From NCBI RefSeq assembly GCF_000403435.2, contig NZ_KE159707.1:545607-609606 (forward strand): a DNA stretch of 64,000 nucleotides, read 5' to 3'. Below are positions 8,328 through 18,154 of this stretch, in pieces (position 1 is the stretch's first letter; every line of letters starts with the position of its first letter). Below the pieces are notes generated by a model. The model had not been told where the DNA came from, did no database searches, and worked only from the letters and a program-made list of their open reading frames with translations. The stretch comes from Oscillibacter sp. 1-3 (GTDB lineage Bacteria; Bacillota; Clostridia; Oscillospirales; Oscillospiraceae). A program made the translations under genes and the position numbers.

Positions 8328-8377
8328 AAAAAGCGCCCACCACCTTTTGAAAATGTAAAAGGTGGTGGGCGCTTTTT
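8328..8377 (+). terminator. 21-bp terminator hairpin next to the right end
   Basis: AAAAAGCGCCCACCACCTTTT pairs exactly with 8357-8377 around an 8-base loop. It works in both directions, so it both ends the SLH transcript and blocks entry from outside. Confidence 0.85.
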
Positions 8378-8393
8378 TCAGGTGCTGGAAATC

Positions 8394-8421
8394 CTTAATT
8401 TAATGACATTGCTATGAATAC
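8394..8421 (-). repeat. Right terminal inverted repeat (8394-8411) and target duplication (8412-8421)
   Basis: CTTAATTTAATGACATTG is the exact reverse complement of the left end, and CTATGAATAC is an exact copy of the left flank. Confidence 0.92.
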
Positions 8422-8569
8422 ACAGCGTTTCTTTTGTTATAAGATGTTATGCGGATCAGAGATTGACAGCGGCCATCAGAATTCCCGGCAAACGGGCCGG
8501 CCCCTGCAGGCGGCAGTGCGCAGATTGGCGAGAGAGCGTTGTGTATTTCAAGAATTTTAACCCGGCACA

Positions 8570-8620
8570 GCGGAAAACGATCCGCCGCCTGGACATTTCG
8601 CCATTTTTCAGACAGGGCCT
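8570..8620 (-). repeat. Dispersed repeat family A, partial copy
   Basis: Read on the minus strand it starts AGGCCCTGTCTGAAAAATGG and continues CGAAATGTCC and GGCGGCGGAT, like the copies at 21874, 39534 and 63514. The rest of the gap 8422-8670 shows no gene. Confidence 0.55.
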
Positions 8621-8670
8621 GCCGGTACGGCTTCTTATTTTGCAAACCGCAGAAAAACCACTGGGCCCTC

Positions 8671-8699
8671 TGGTCAAATCCATGGATCTGTGGTATGCT
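8671..8699 (+). promoter_or_regulatory. Putative promoter of the pseudouridine synthase gene
   Basis: TGGTCA at 8671-8676, a 17-bp spacer and TATGCT at 8694-8699, 21 bp before the start codon. Confidence 0.5.
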
Positions 8700-8720
8700 G
8701 GCAGGTGAAAGGATGTGCCT

Positions 8721-9614
8721 ATGGAAACCATCTCCTACACCATTCCGCCGGAACAGGACGGAGCTACCGTCCGCCACATTCTCCGGGCGCGGCTGCGCTT
8801 CTCCTCCCACGCCATCTCCCGCCTGACCCGGGCAGAGAGCGGCATTCTGGTCAACGGAAAACACGCCCGCACCGTGGACATCCTCCGCGCCGGGGACGTG
8901 CTGACTGCGGAGACTGGGGATCACCGCCTGCCCAGGACCGCCGTCATCCCCGGCGACTGGCCTTTGCCCGTGGTGTGGGAGGACGGTCATCTGATGGTGG
9001 TGAACAAGCCCGCGGGCATGACGGCCCACGCCTCCAACTTTCTGCCGGATACCCCTACCGTGGCGGGCGCCCTGGCCTGGACCCGGGGCACGGACTTTCT
9101 CTTTCACCCGGCGAACCGCCTGGACAAGGGCACCACCGGACTGATGGTCGTCGCCAAGAGCGGCTATATCCATAACCTGCTGCGCCGCGCCCTCCACACG
9201 CCGGATTTCTGCCGGGAATACCGGGGGATCTGCGTAGGCTGCCCGGAGGCGGAGCGGGGGACGATCAACGCCCCTATCGGCCGGGACGAGACCTCCACAG
9301 TGGCCCGCATGATACGGCCTGACGGCGCCCCGGCGGTGTCCCGCTATGAGGTGCTGGCGCGGCGGAGGGGGCTCTCTCTGGTGCGGCTGCTGCCGGAGAC
9401 GGGACGCACCCACCAGCTGCGCCTCCACATGGCCTCCATCGGCTGTCCCCTGGCGGGGGACTGGCTCTACGGCACGGAGGACTCGGCCCTGATCTCCCGT
9501 CCGGCTCTCCACTCCTGGGGCCTGAGTCTGGTCCATCCGGTCACCGGAGAGCTCCTGCGGCTCAGGGCGGAGCTGCCGGAGGATATGGAAAAACTCTTAG
9601 GACCGTCCACATAA
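8721..9614 (+). CDS. RluA-family RNA pseudouridine synthase
   Basis: 297 aa from ATG 8721, preceded by GAAAGGA. An N-terminal S4-like segment (about residues 12-60, with the L-x-x-A-x-x-G-x-x-x-V-N-G pattern) is followed by the catalytic domain. The catalytic Asp lies in N-R-L-D-K-G-T-T-G, and G-R-T-H-Q-L-R-L-H is the second conserved motif. Family members convert uridine to pseudouridine in rRNA or tRNA; RluD, RluC and other targets cannot be told apart here. The gene stands alone after the transposon insertion site. It is followed by a dispersed repeat copy rather than a clear terminator. Confidence 0.9.
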   Translation: METISYTIPPEQDGATVRHILRARLRFSSHAISRLTRAESGILVNGKHARTVDILRAGDVLTAETGDHRLPRTAVIPGDWPLPVVWEDGHLMVVNKPAGMTAHASNFLPDTPTVAGALAWTRGTDFLFHPANRLDKGTTGLMVVAKSGYIHNLLRRALHTPDFCREYRGICVGCPEAERGTINAPIGRDETSTVARMIRPDGAPAVSRYEVLARRRGLSLVRLLPETGRTHQLRLHMASIGCPLAGDWLYGTEDSALISRPALHSWGLSLVHPVTGELLRLRAELPEDMEKLLGPST

Positions 9615-9667
9615 GCCCAAGGGCAGGGCTCTCCGGCAAATTTTGCCGGCTGCCGCGTGAATTATCT

Positions 9668-9760
9668 TTGACGTACGTCCGTACGCCTGCAAATTTTTGC
9701 CCTGTATCTGGCAAAAATTTGCCCGGGAATCCGCACATTTTTCTTATGTGAACGGGCCCT
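9668..9760 (-). repeat. Dispersed repeat family A, diverged copy with nested hairpins
   Basis: On the minus strand it reads AGGGCCCGTTCACATAAG and later GGCAAAAATTTGCAGGCG with a following GACG, as in the copy at 21874. It holds the hairpin CAAATTTTTGCC / GGCAAAAATTTG and may act as a terminator. Confidence 0.5.
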
Positions 9761-9781
9761 AAAAAATAGGAGGAAGAAAAT

Positions 9782-10066
9782 ATGCTTACCTGGAATGTCA
9801 CCTACCACACAAAACCCGGCCAGAGGACGGCCTTCTATGAGGCCCTTACCCAGTTGGGCGTTCGGGAGAACTCCCTTCAGGAGGAGGGCAGCGTGAAGTA
9901 CGACTACTATTTCGACGCCCAGGACCCCAACGCGCTGCTGCTGGTGGAGACCTGGACGGAGCCGGCCCTCCAGGAGGCCCACTGCCAGACGGAGCTCTTC
10001 GCCAGGCTTCAGGTGCTGAAGGTCAAATACTGTGCGGATGTGACCATCGACAAATTTAACTACTGA
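9782..10066 (+). CDS. Antibiotic biosynthesis monooxygenase (ABM) domain protein
   Basis: 94 aa. ATG 9782 follows AGGAGGAAGAAAAT. The single-domain dimeric alpha-beta barrel pattern is clear: W-N-V-T-Y then K-P-G-Q-R, a helix, Y-D-Y-Y-F-D, L-L-V-E-T-W, and H-C-Q-T-E-L-F. Relatives include YgiN-type quinol monooxygenases and small stress proteins that bind aromatic or haem-like ligands. The catalytic His is not well defined, so substrate is open. It is 11 bp ahead of a cupin gene, likely co-transcribed. Confidence 0.8.
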   Translation: MLTWNVTYHTKPGQRTAFYEALTQLGVRENSLQEEGSVKYDYYFDAQDPNALLLVETWTEPALQEAHCQTELFARLQVLKVKYCADVTIDKFNY

Positions 10067-10077
10067 GGAAGCCGGAT

Positions 10078-10410
10078 ATGAGCGAGCGCATGAAAAACAT
10101 CGCCAAAAACGAGGCCCTGCGGCTGGACGGCCTGGTCTCCTATCAGGAGGGGCAAGTGGTCAGCCGCACCTTGGCCCAGAACCCCCACGTGAGCCTTACC
10201 CTCTTCGCCTTTGAGAAGGGGGAGGAGATCAGCGCCCACTCCTCCGGCGGCGACGCCCTGGCGACGGTGCTGGAGGGCACGGGCCGTTTTACCGTGGACG
10301 GGGAGGTCCACATTCTCGGGCAGGGGGAGAGCCTGGTCATGCCGGCCGGCATTCCCCACGCCGTATACGGCGTGGAGCGGTTCAAGATGCTTTTGACGGT
10401 GGTATTTTAG
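10078..10410 (+). CDS. Small cupin-domain protein
   Basis: 110 aa; ATG 10078 follows GAGGAAGCC. It is one cupin barrel: motif 1 around A-H-S-S-G-G-D-A-L-A-T-V-L-E-G-T-G, motif 2 P-A-G-I-P-H-A-V. The first motif has His-Ser-Ser rather than the usual metal-binding His-x-His, so a metal site may be partial. Such proteins are often sensors or isomerases of unknown substrate. It shares an operon with the monooxygenase-like gene and ends at a perfect hairpin. Confidence 0.82.
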   Translation: MSERMKNIAKNEALRLDGLVSYQEGQVVSRTLAQNPHVSLTLFAFEKGEEISAHSSGGDALATVLEGTGRFTVDGEVHILGQGESLVMPAGIPHAVYGVERFKMLLTVVF

Positions 10411-10443
10411 GGCCTGCTCGCACAGACCCAGACGCGGACAGAA

Positions 10444-10471
10444 AAGAGGACCGGCGGCCGCCGGTCCTCTT
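10444..10471 (+). terminator. Bidirectional terminator between cupin and gatD
   Basis: A perfect 28-base palindrome, AAGAGGACCGGCGG plus its complement, with a T-rich tail on the plus strand. Genes converge here. Confidence 0.8.
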
Positions 10472-10479
10472 CTTCATTT

Positions 10480-11211
10480 TTACCGGCCGAACCGGCGGCG
10501 CAGCTGCTCCTCCGTCACGGCGTACCCCTGCACCGCCCAGCTGTCCGCGGCGCGCTCCTCCGGGAGCGGTTCGCCCCGCCTGGCATAGAGGGCGGCGGCC
10601 ACGGTCTCCAGCAGCTTCGGGTTCTTCACCAGGATGGGCCCTGTCAGCTCCGAGGCGAAGACATTTTTCCAGTGGAAGCCCTCCGGGGTTCCGGGGCCCT
10701 CATTGCCAATGCCGAACTCCACCGAGGTCAGCAGCGGCGTCTCCACCCCGGTAACGGCGCCGCACTTGTTCATAAAGCCCACCACCGCCTCCGGAAAGAG
10801 ATCTGTATGGCCGTAAACGTCCTCCGCCATCCGCTTTTCACCGTGGACGGCGGAGAAGCCCGCCAGGCCGATGCCCGCATAGGAGGTCCCGTCCGCCTCG
10901 GTGACAGAGGCGCCCAGCAGCTCCATGGCCGTGCCGGCAAAGAGCATGGCCGTGCCGGCCTCCGCGGCGGCCTTCACAGCGCCGCCGAACCGGGCAAAGT
11001 CCTCCATGGCGGCCCGGGCCGCACGCTCCGTGCCCGCGCCCATAAAGAGGAAGTCCGCACCGGACAGATCCGCCTCCTCCCCGGGCCGCACGGTCTCCAG
11101 GGAGACGGAGTTCCCCAGCCGCTCCAGATACCGCTTCAAAACCGCCGTGTTGGCATAGCTGCCGTAGAGGCTCATGAGGTCGGGGTAGAAGTGGATGAAT
11201 CGAAATTCCAT
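10480..11211 (-). CDS. gatD: GatD-like glutamine amidotransferase subunit, catalytic residues missing
   Basis: 243 aa. It matches GatD of the lipid II isoglutaminyl synthase along its length: I-H-F-Y-P-D-L-M-S-L-Y-G at the start, F-L-F-M-G-A-G-T-E, and G-F-H-W-K-N-V-F near the C-terminus. In active GatD a nucleophile Cys sits in I-C-G-G-Y-Q and a His in Y-L-H-G-P. Here the equivalents read F-A-G-T-A-M and E-L-T-G-P, so both the Cys and His appear replaced. The gene is 3 bp after murT, in the usual order, so the partnership looks kept. The subunit may be structural, or the complex may use free ammonia; both are inference. Confidence 0.85.
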   Translation of the reverse strand: MEFRFIHFYPDLMSLYGSYANTAVLKRYLERLGNSVSLETVRPGEEADLSGADFLFMGAGTERAARAAMEDFARFGGAVKAAAEAGTAMLFAGTAMELLGASVTEADGTSYAGIGLAGFSAVHGEKRMAEDVYGHTDLFPEAVVGFMNKCGAVTGVETPLLTSVEFGIGNEGPGTPEGFHWKNVFASELTGPILVKNPKLLETVAAALYARRGEPLPEERAADSWAVQGYAVTEEQLRRRFGR

Positions 11212-11214
11212 GTC

Positions 11215-12537
11215 TCACGCCTCCTTTTCCACATGGGAGAGCAGCTTGTCCCGGTCGGAGAAGCAGGTCACAACGTAAAGCGCCCCGTCCCCGGCGGCTT
11301 TCAGCTCCGCAGCCGCCGCCGCGATGTCCGGCTGGACGCGCCAGTTTTTTACCTCCGTGTAGGAAAACCGCTCCGCCAGGTCATTGCAGTACCGCCCGGA
11401 GAGAACGACCTCCTTCACATGGGGCGCGTTCAGCTGGCCGAAGTCGACGTCCCACAGCCAGCTGGTCTCGCTGGTGAAGTACTTCCGGCTCACCGCGTCC
11501 ACGATCACCAGTACCGTACAGTCCTCCTTCGAGGCGGCGATGTAGCGGAGATTGGTGTCGTAGGCGACGGAGTTCTCATGCTTGCTGGTGAGCAGGGTGC
11601 CGCGGCGGCTCCCCAGGCGGAAGGTCTGCATCCGTCCGTTTTTCAGCAGGTAATTGCTCAGGACGCCGGCGGCGGTCTCCGCCGCCGTGCCGGCCCGGCG
11701 GCACACGGCGTAGGCCGCCAGGATGTTGTAGACGTTGTAGATGCTGCGAAAGGCCAGATCCACCGTGACCGCGCCGTCAATGGTCAGCACGCCCCTGTCC
11801 AGGTCCACCGCGGTGGCGGTGCAGTCCGTGGCGGGCTTTTGATGGCCGCACTTTGCGCAGCGGTAGGCGCCGATGTGGTTGTAGTGGACATAGTCATACT
11901 CCATGGGCGCATGGCACACCGGGCAGTACGCCCCGTCGTGATACGCGCCGGAGGGGGCGTCCAGGTCGATGGAACACCGGTCCAGGCCGAACCACTGTAC
12001 CTTCTCGTGCCCCCTGGCAAAGCAGCTGGAGAGGGGATCGTCGGCGTTCAAAATCAGCTCCGTCTCGGGGTGGATGGCGGGCAGGATGGCGTCGTAGACC
12101 CACTCCGGGTGGCCGTTGCGGGTGAGCTGGTCCCGGTAGAGGTTGGTGATGACGAACTCTGTGGGGTGGAAGTGGCGGAAGCTGTACCGGGCATAGCGCT
12201 CGTCGCTCTCCAGCAGCAGCACGTCCGCCCGGACGGTTCCCCCCAGCGTGGCGTGGGTCAGGATCAAGGTGGCGACGCCCTCGATCTGGTTGGAGCCCTC
12301 CTGATTGTAGATGACGTTCTTTCCATCTGCCCGGAGTATGGCGGCGATCATCTCCACGGTGGAGGTCTTGCCGTTGGAGCCGGTGACGGCGATGATGTGC
12401 TCGGGCAGCCGCACCCGGGACAGGATGTCCGGGCAGACCTTCAGCGCCAGCTTTCCCGGCAGGGAGCTGCCCTTGCCCACCAGCCTGCCGGCAAAGCGGC
12501 CCAGCTTGCACAGGACGATGGCCAGAAACTTTCTCAC
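11215..12537 (-). CDS. murT: MurT, lipid II isoglutaminyl synthase ligase subunit
   Basis: 440 aa. A Mur-ligase fold with the P-loop G53-S-N-G-K-T-S at the N-terminus. A four-Cys zinc ribbon follows in the middle domain (C-P-V-C and C-A-K-C, about 18 residues apart), which is the mark of MurT. The C-terminal DUF1727-type domain contains D-T-N-L-R and V-D-A-V-S-R-K. MurT uses ATP to activate the D-Glu carboxylate of lipid II for amidation, with ammonia from GatD, on the cytoplasmic side. The start overlaps the stop of the upstream cyclase gene by 4 bp, so the three genes are likely one transcript. Confidence 0.92.
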   Translation of the reverse strand: MRKFLAIVLCKLGRFAGRLVGKGSSLPGKLALKVCPDILSRVRLPEHIIAVTGSNGKTSTVEMIAAILRADGKNVIYNQEGSNQIEGVATLILTHATLGGTVRADVLLLESDERYARYSFRHFHPTEFVITNLYRDQLTRNGHPEWVYDAILPAIHPETELILNADDPLSSCFARGHEKVQWFGLDRCSIDLDAPSGAYHDGAYCPVCHAPMEYDYVHYNHIGAYRCAKCGHQKPATDCTATAVDLDRGVLTIDGAVTVDLAFRSIYNVYNILAAYAVCRRAGTAAETAAGVLSNYLLKNGRMQTFRLGSRRGTLLTSKHENSVAYDTNLRYIAASKEDCTVLVIVDAVSRKYFTSETSWLWDVDFGQLNAPHVKEVVLSGRYCNDLAERFSYTEVKNWRVQPDIAAAAAELKAAGDGALYVVTCFSDRDKLLSHVEKEA

Positions 12538-13196
12538 CGTCTTCTTCTCTCCCCTTCAAATTTCTCCCGCAGCTCCGCGAAGGCGCGAATGGGGGCGCCG
12601 TCGGCGTTCTGGAACTTCATGGGCAGGGCGAAGAACAAGAAGTCCTTCCGCCCCCGCACCTTCTCCAGGCACAGGTTCTCCAGAATCACCGCGTCGGCCT
12701 TCATCAAAATGGTATGTACCGTGGGCGGGCCGCTGAGCCGGTCCACGCTGAGAGCGTCGGTCCCCACGCCCTTGAGGCCGCAGGAGGTCAGATAGTGGGC
12801 CGCCTCCTCATCAGGGACGGGGAATGTGTCCTCCAAAAACGCCTCCGTTCCCCAGCGGCCCTCCCATCCGGTGCAGAAGAGGACATAGTCCGCGCAGTAG
12901 ATGTCGTCGTGGCGGGAGCGGAGAAACTCCGCCGTAATCACCGGCCCTACGCCGGACACGTCCAGCGCCGTGGCCCGGCCGGAGAACTGGGACATGGGCA
13001 TCTCGTCCAGGTTCCGCCCGTCCCGCAGCAGGTGGGAGGGGGCGTCCATATGGGTCCCGGTATGGGAGCAGAGGGAGAGCTGGGTGGTGCGGCAGCCGTC
13101 CTTCGTGATGGTGGAGCCCTTGGAGAGGACGGGAGCAGGGTCGCCGGGGCAGACGGGAATCTCCTGGGTAATGGTGTGGGTCATGTCAATCAGCAT
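12534..13196 (-). CDS. Cyclase-family metal-dependent hydrolase (kynurenine-formamidase-like)
   Basis: 220 aa. The metal-binding motif S-H-T-G-T-H-M-D-A-P-S-H is complete, and an N-terminal D-M-T-H-T-I and a P-x-x-P-G-D pattern precede it. Members hydrolyse formyl-kynurenine, isatin or other cyclic amides and formamides; the substrate here is unknown. It is the first gene of the likely operon with murT and gatD, overlapping murT by 4 bp. A link to cell-wall amidation is not obvious. Start at 13196 chosen because M-L-I-D-M is the normal family N-terminus. Confidence 0.88.
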   Translation of the reverse strand: MLIDMTHTITQEIPVCPGDPAPVLSKGSTITKDGCRTTQLSLCSHTGTHMDAPSHLLRDGRNLDEMPMSQFSGRATALDVSGVGPVITAEFLRSRHDDIYCADYVLFCTGWEGRWGTEAFLEDTFPVPDEEAAHYLTSCGLKGVGTDALSVDRLSGPPTVHTILMKADAVILENLCLEKVRGRKDFLFFALPMKFQNADGAPIRAFAELREKFEGERRRR

Positions 13197-13243
13197 GGGG
13201 CCGCGCTTCCTTTCTTTATTAATATAGACAGATTTTCAGGTTG

Positions 13244-16072
<2,829 letters not shown>

Positions 16073-16082
16073 AGAATGTCCT

Positions 16083-16250
16083 TTCTGGGGGTCCCCCTGC
16101 GGGGGGACGGGGGATGCCGCCCCACGGGGGCGGGACGGGGATTTCGCGCCTCGGGCGCGGGACGGGGGAATCCGGCCGCGGGCCGGGGACGGGAGAGACC
16201 GCCCTTCGGGCGGGGGTGGCTTTTGCTCGCCCTGACGGGCGGGGTGGAAT
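16083..16250. repeat. Ladder of six short GC-rich hairpins (family C)
   Basis: Six palindromes follow one another every 25-36 bp: GTCCCCC-TGCG-GGGGGAC, GCCCC-ACG-GGGGC, GCGCC-TCG-GGCGC, a GGCC-type, CCGCCC-TTCG-GGGCGG-type and CGCCC-TGA-CGGGCG. Stems differ but still pair, while linkers such as GGGACGGGG are kept. A related set is at 45303-45395. Confidence 0.7.
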
Positions 16251-17072
16251 TCAGCCATGATGATGGCTGGGCAATGCACCCCCCATGTCGTCGGAAGAAA
16301 CTCCGCCGCTCCATTTCCGGCTAAAGCCGAAAATTCCGCTCAAGCTCCGTTCCTTCCTCCTCTCCCCACCGGACCCGCTTCGCTGGGCTCCGGCGGGGGC
16401 CCCTCTTTTCGGTTGCGCCGAAAAGAGAAAACGGGCCGTGCACGGTCCAAAAGAGAAAAGGCGCTGGGGCCGAATTTGTCCGCAGGGGCCAAATTCGCCC
16501 AAGATACGGGGACTGGTCTGAACCAGTGCCCATAAAACTTGCCGATTTTCTGCCGGGTGCGCTTGACAGCGTACCTTGCGGGGGCGCTCTGCCGCATTTG
16601 CGACTGCCAACGAGGTTGTTTTGGTGCGTAGACGCAAGGCCTCCAGCTTCTCTTCCCGCGCTTCGCGCCTAGCCGGGCACGTGCGGGGAAGAAAGTTCGT
16701 CTACCGGCGGTAGAAGGGAATCTGTCCAAACGGGGCGGGCTAGGCGCGAAGCGCGGGAAGAGAAGCAAGGGGCCTTCCGTCAAAGATGCAAAACACCCTC
16801 GTAGGCAGTCCCGACTGCGGCGGAGCGCCAACGGGCGGTACGGGGTCAGACGCAGCCGGCAGAAGACCGGCAATTCACGAAAGCACCGATTCAGGCCAGC
16901 CCCCGTACTTGGGCGAATTTGACCCTTGCGGTCAAATTCGACCCCAGCGCCTTTTCTCTTTTGGACCGTGCACGGCCCGTTTTCTCTTTTCGGCGCAACC
17001 GAAAAGAGAAAATGGGGGGTGCATTGCCCAGCCATCACCATGGCTGAATTCTCCCCCGCCCGTCAGGGCGAG
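16226..17072. repeat. Long imperfect foldback (inverted) repeat, no genes
   Basis: The arms share three blocks in inverted order. 16226-16286 matches 17012-17072 at about 58 of 61 bases. 16403-16469 matches 16942-17008 at 67 of 67. 16646-16674 matches 16738-16766 at 29 of 29, and the sequence between the blocks is clearly related too. The left arm has an extra segment of about 116 bp at 16287-16402. The centre is 63 bp (16675-16737). No reading frame in it is supported by a ribosome binding site or a recognisable product. Confidence 0.85.
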
Positions 17073-17074
17073 TA

Positions 17075-17296
17075 TCACTCCCGCTCCTGAGAGCGTCCCA
17101 GCAGATAATCTGTCGTAACACCAAAATAATCCGCAAGGGCGCACAATGTCAAGGTGGGAATATTTATTTTCCCCTTCTCCATACGCTGGTAATGGCCTTG
17201 TGTAATACCCAATAATTCCGCAATATCTGATTGATGGAGAGTTTTCTCATTTCGGAGTAAGCAAAGCCGCTCTCCTAAAATTTTTAGAGTTCCCAT
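17075..17296 (-). CDS. XRE-family transcriptional regulator (single HTH)
   Basis: 73 aa from ATG 17296, preceded by AAGGAGTATATCT; a longer frame from 17314 has no better site. The whole protein is one Cro/C1-type helix-turn-helix: L-C-L-L-R-N-E-K-T-L-H-Q-S-D-I-A-E-L-L-G-I-T-Q-G-H-Y-Q-R-M-E-K-G, then a stabilising helix and the D-Y-L-L-G-R ending. It is AT-rich compared with its surroundings and lies divergent from the small gene at 17370. The shared 70-bp region holds a consensus promoter with a palindrome in its spacer, so it probably represses that gene. Confidence 0.9.
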   Translation of the reverse strand: MGTLKILGERLCLLRNEKTLHQSDIAELLGITQGHYQRMEKGKINIPTLTLCALADYFGVTTDYLLGRSQERE

Positions 17297-17307
17297 AGAT
17301 ATACTCC

Positions 17308-17336
17308 TTGACACATGGCATTTAATGCTATATAAT
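17308..17336 (+). promoter_or_regulatory. Consensus promoter with operator-like palindrome
   Basis: TTGACA (17308-17313), a 17-bp spacer and TATAAT (17331-17336) are both perfect. The spacer holds GCATTTAATGC (17318-17328). TGGCAT-x3-ATG occurs there and again at 17339-17350, a likely pair of binding sites for the divergent regulator. Confidence 0.8.
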
Positions 17337-17369
17337 ATATGGCATCAAATGTAATATGAGGTGTTTATT

Positions 17370-17624
17370 ATGAACACAGTTGATGAAAAGCTCTTTGACT
17401 ACTATTGCAGTCCCATCCTGCAAAATGCAGAAAATTTCAACGAACCCGCTTTGCAAAAACTCATGGACGAATTCTCCCTGACCGGCGAGGCCCGCCGTGA
17501 AATGATCGATGCCTTCTTTGACAATTATATACAGTGGTCCCTGGACGCCTTCGCCGTGGGCCTCCACCTGGGGCTCTCACTGGGCCGTGATGTCCGATGC
17601 GGACGCCCCCAGCAGCTCCAGTAA
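17370..17624 (+). CDS. Small conserved-type protein of unknown function
   Basis: 84 aa from ATG 17370 with GAGGTG 6 bp ahead; an in-frame GTG at 17361 lies inside that site. The body is helical and acidic (L-F-D-Y-Y, N-E-P-A-L-Q-K-L-M-D-E-F, M-I-D-A-F-F-D-N-Y). Then comes G-L-H-L-G-L-S-L-G. The last 16 codons overlap the 3' end of the convergent ybaK gene, so the original protein may have been shorter. It resembles short Clostridial proteins (DUF6809-like) only weakly. The strong promoter and divergent XRE gene suggest a regulated phage- or plasmid-derived module. Confidence 0.6.
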   Translation: MNTVDEKLFDYYCSPILQNAENFNEPALQKLMDEFSLTGEARREMIDAFFDNYIQWSLDAFAVGLHLGLSLGRDVRCGRPQQLQ

Positions 17625-18077
17625 CGCCTGGGGCGCAATCTCCACCTGCGCCCCGATCTTTCCACCGGAGATGTAAATGGTCTCATACGCCAGCGCCGTC
17701 TCGTGGAACACCGTGGGATACCGCTTCTTCATCCCCACGGGACTGCACCCGCCCCGGATGTATCCCGTGACCTCGTTAATCTCCGCCACGCGGAGCAGCT
17801 CCACCGACTTCTCCCCTACGGCCCTGGCCGCCTTCTTTAAGTCCAGGCTCTCCGGCGCGGGCACCTCAAATACGTAAATCCCGCCGGAGGCCCCCCGGGC
17901 CGCCAGGGTCTTGAAGCCCCGGCGGGGGTCCTGGCCCAGCGCCTCCGCCACGTGGAGACCGTACTCTCGGGTGCCCTCCGGGCCCTGGGTCTCCTCATAA
18001 AAGTGAGCGGTGTAGGGGATCTTCCTCTGGTCTAATATCCGCATTACATTGGTCTTTTCCTCTTTGCGCTTTGCCAT
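17577..18077 (-). CDS. ybaK: YbaK/EbsC family Cys-tRNA(Pro) deacylase
   Basis: 166 aa from ATG 18077, preceded by GAGGTGAGT. The single YbaK/ProX domain shows the family N-terminus (N-V-M-R-I-L-D-Q-R-K-I-P-Y), the conserved Lys in F-K-T-L, and G-Y-I-R-G-G-C-S-P-V-G, with the substrate-pocket turn I-S-G-G-K-I-G. YbaK removes cysteine wrongly attached to tRNA-Pro. Length is normal. Its 3' end overlaps the convergent small gene. It lies 78 bp after the transporter gene on the same strand and may be read from the same message. Confidence 0.93.
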   Translation of the reverse strand: MAKRKEEKTNVMRILDQRKIPYTAHFYEETQGPEGTREYGLHVAEALGQDPRRGFKTLAARGASGGIYVFEVPAPESLDLKKAARAVGEKSVELLRVAEINEVTGYIRGGCSPVGMKKRYPTVFHETALAYETIYISGGKIGAQVEIAPQALLELLGASASDITAQ

Positions 18078-18154
18078 ACTCACCTCAGAATATATGATTT
18101 TCAAACCGAACTGCCGGGAGCAATGACGCCATCTTCTGCGGCGGAGATCATACT

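Larger units (their letters stand above)
3887..8411 (+). mobile_element. IS4-type transposon with passenger SLH gene (4,525 bp)
   Basis: The left end 3887-3904 reads CAATGTCATTAAATTAAG, and the right end 8394-8411 is its exact reverse complement. CTATGAATAC flanks both sides (3877-3886 and 8412-8421) as a 10-bp target duplication. IS4-family elements, including the IS231 group, make direct repeats of about this length. Inside, in order, are a 15-bp hairpin, a consensus promoter, a DDE transposase (4223-5584), about 850 bp of repeats and a candidate minus-strand RNA, a secreted SLH protein gene (6430-8286) and a 21-bp hairpin. No internal copy of the terminal repeat was seen near 5,600-5,720, so the passenger gene is inside a single element. 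Perfect ends and target duplication suggest a recent insertion. Confidence 0.9.

Noticed and set aside
3887..8411. Two nested or adjacent insertion sequences instead of one element
   Set aside because: Only the outermost ends carry the 18-bp repeat and the 10-bp duplication; no internal copy of the end was found after the transposase.
16083..16250. CRISPR or tandem-coding repeat for the hairpin ladder
   Set aside because: The stems vary while linkers stay constant, the reverse of a CRISPR array, and no reading frame with a ribosome site covers it.
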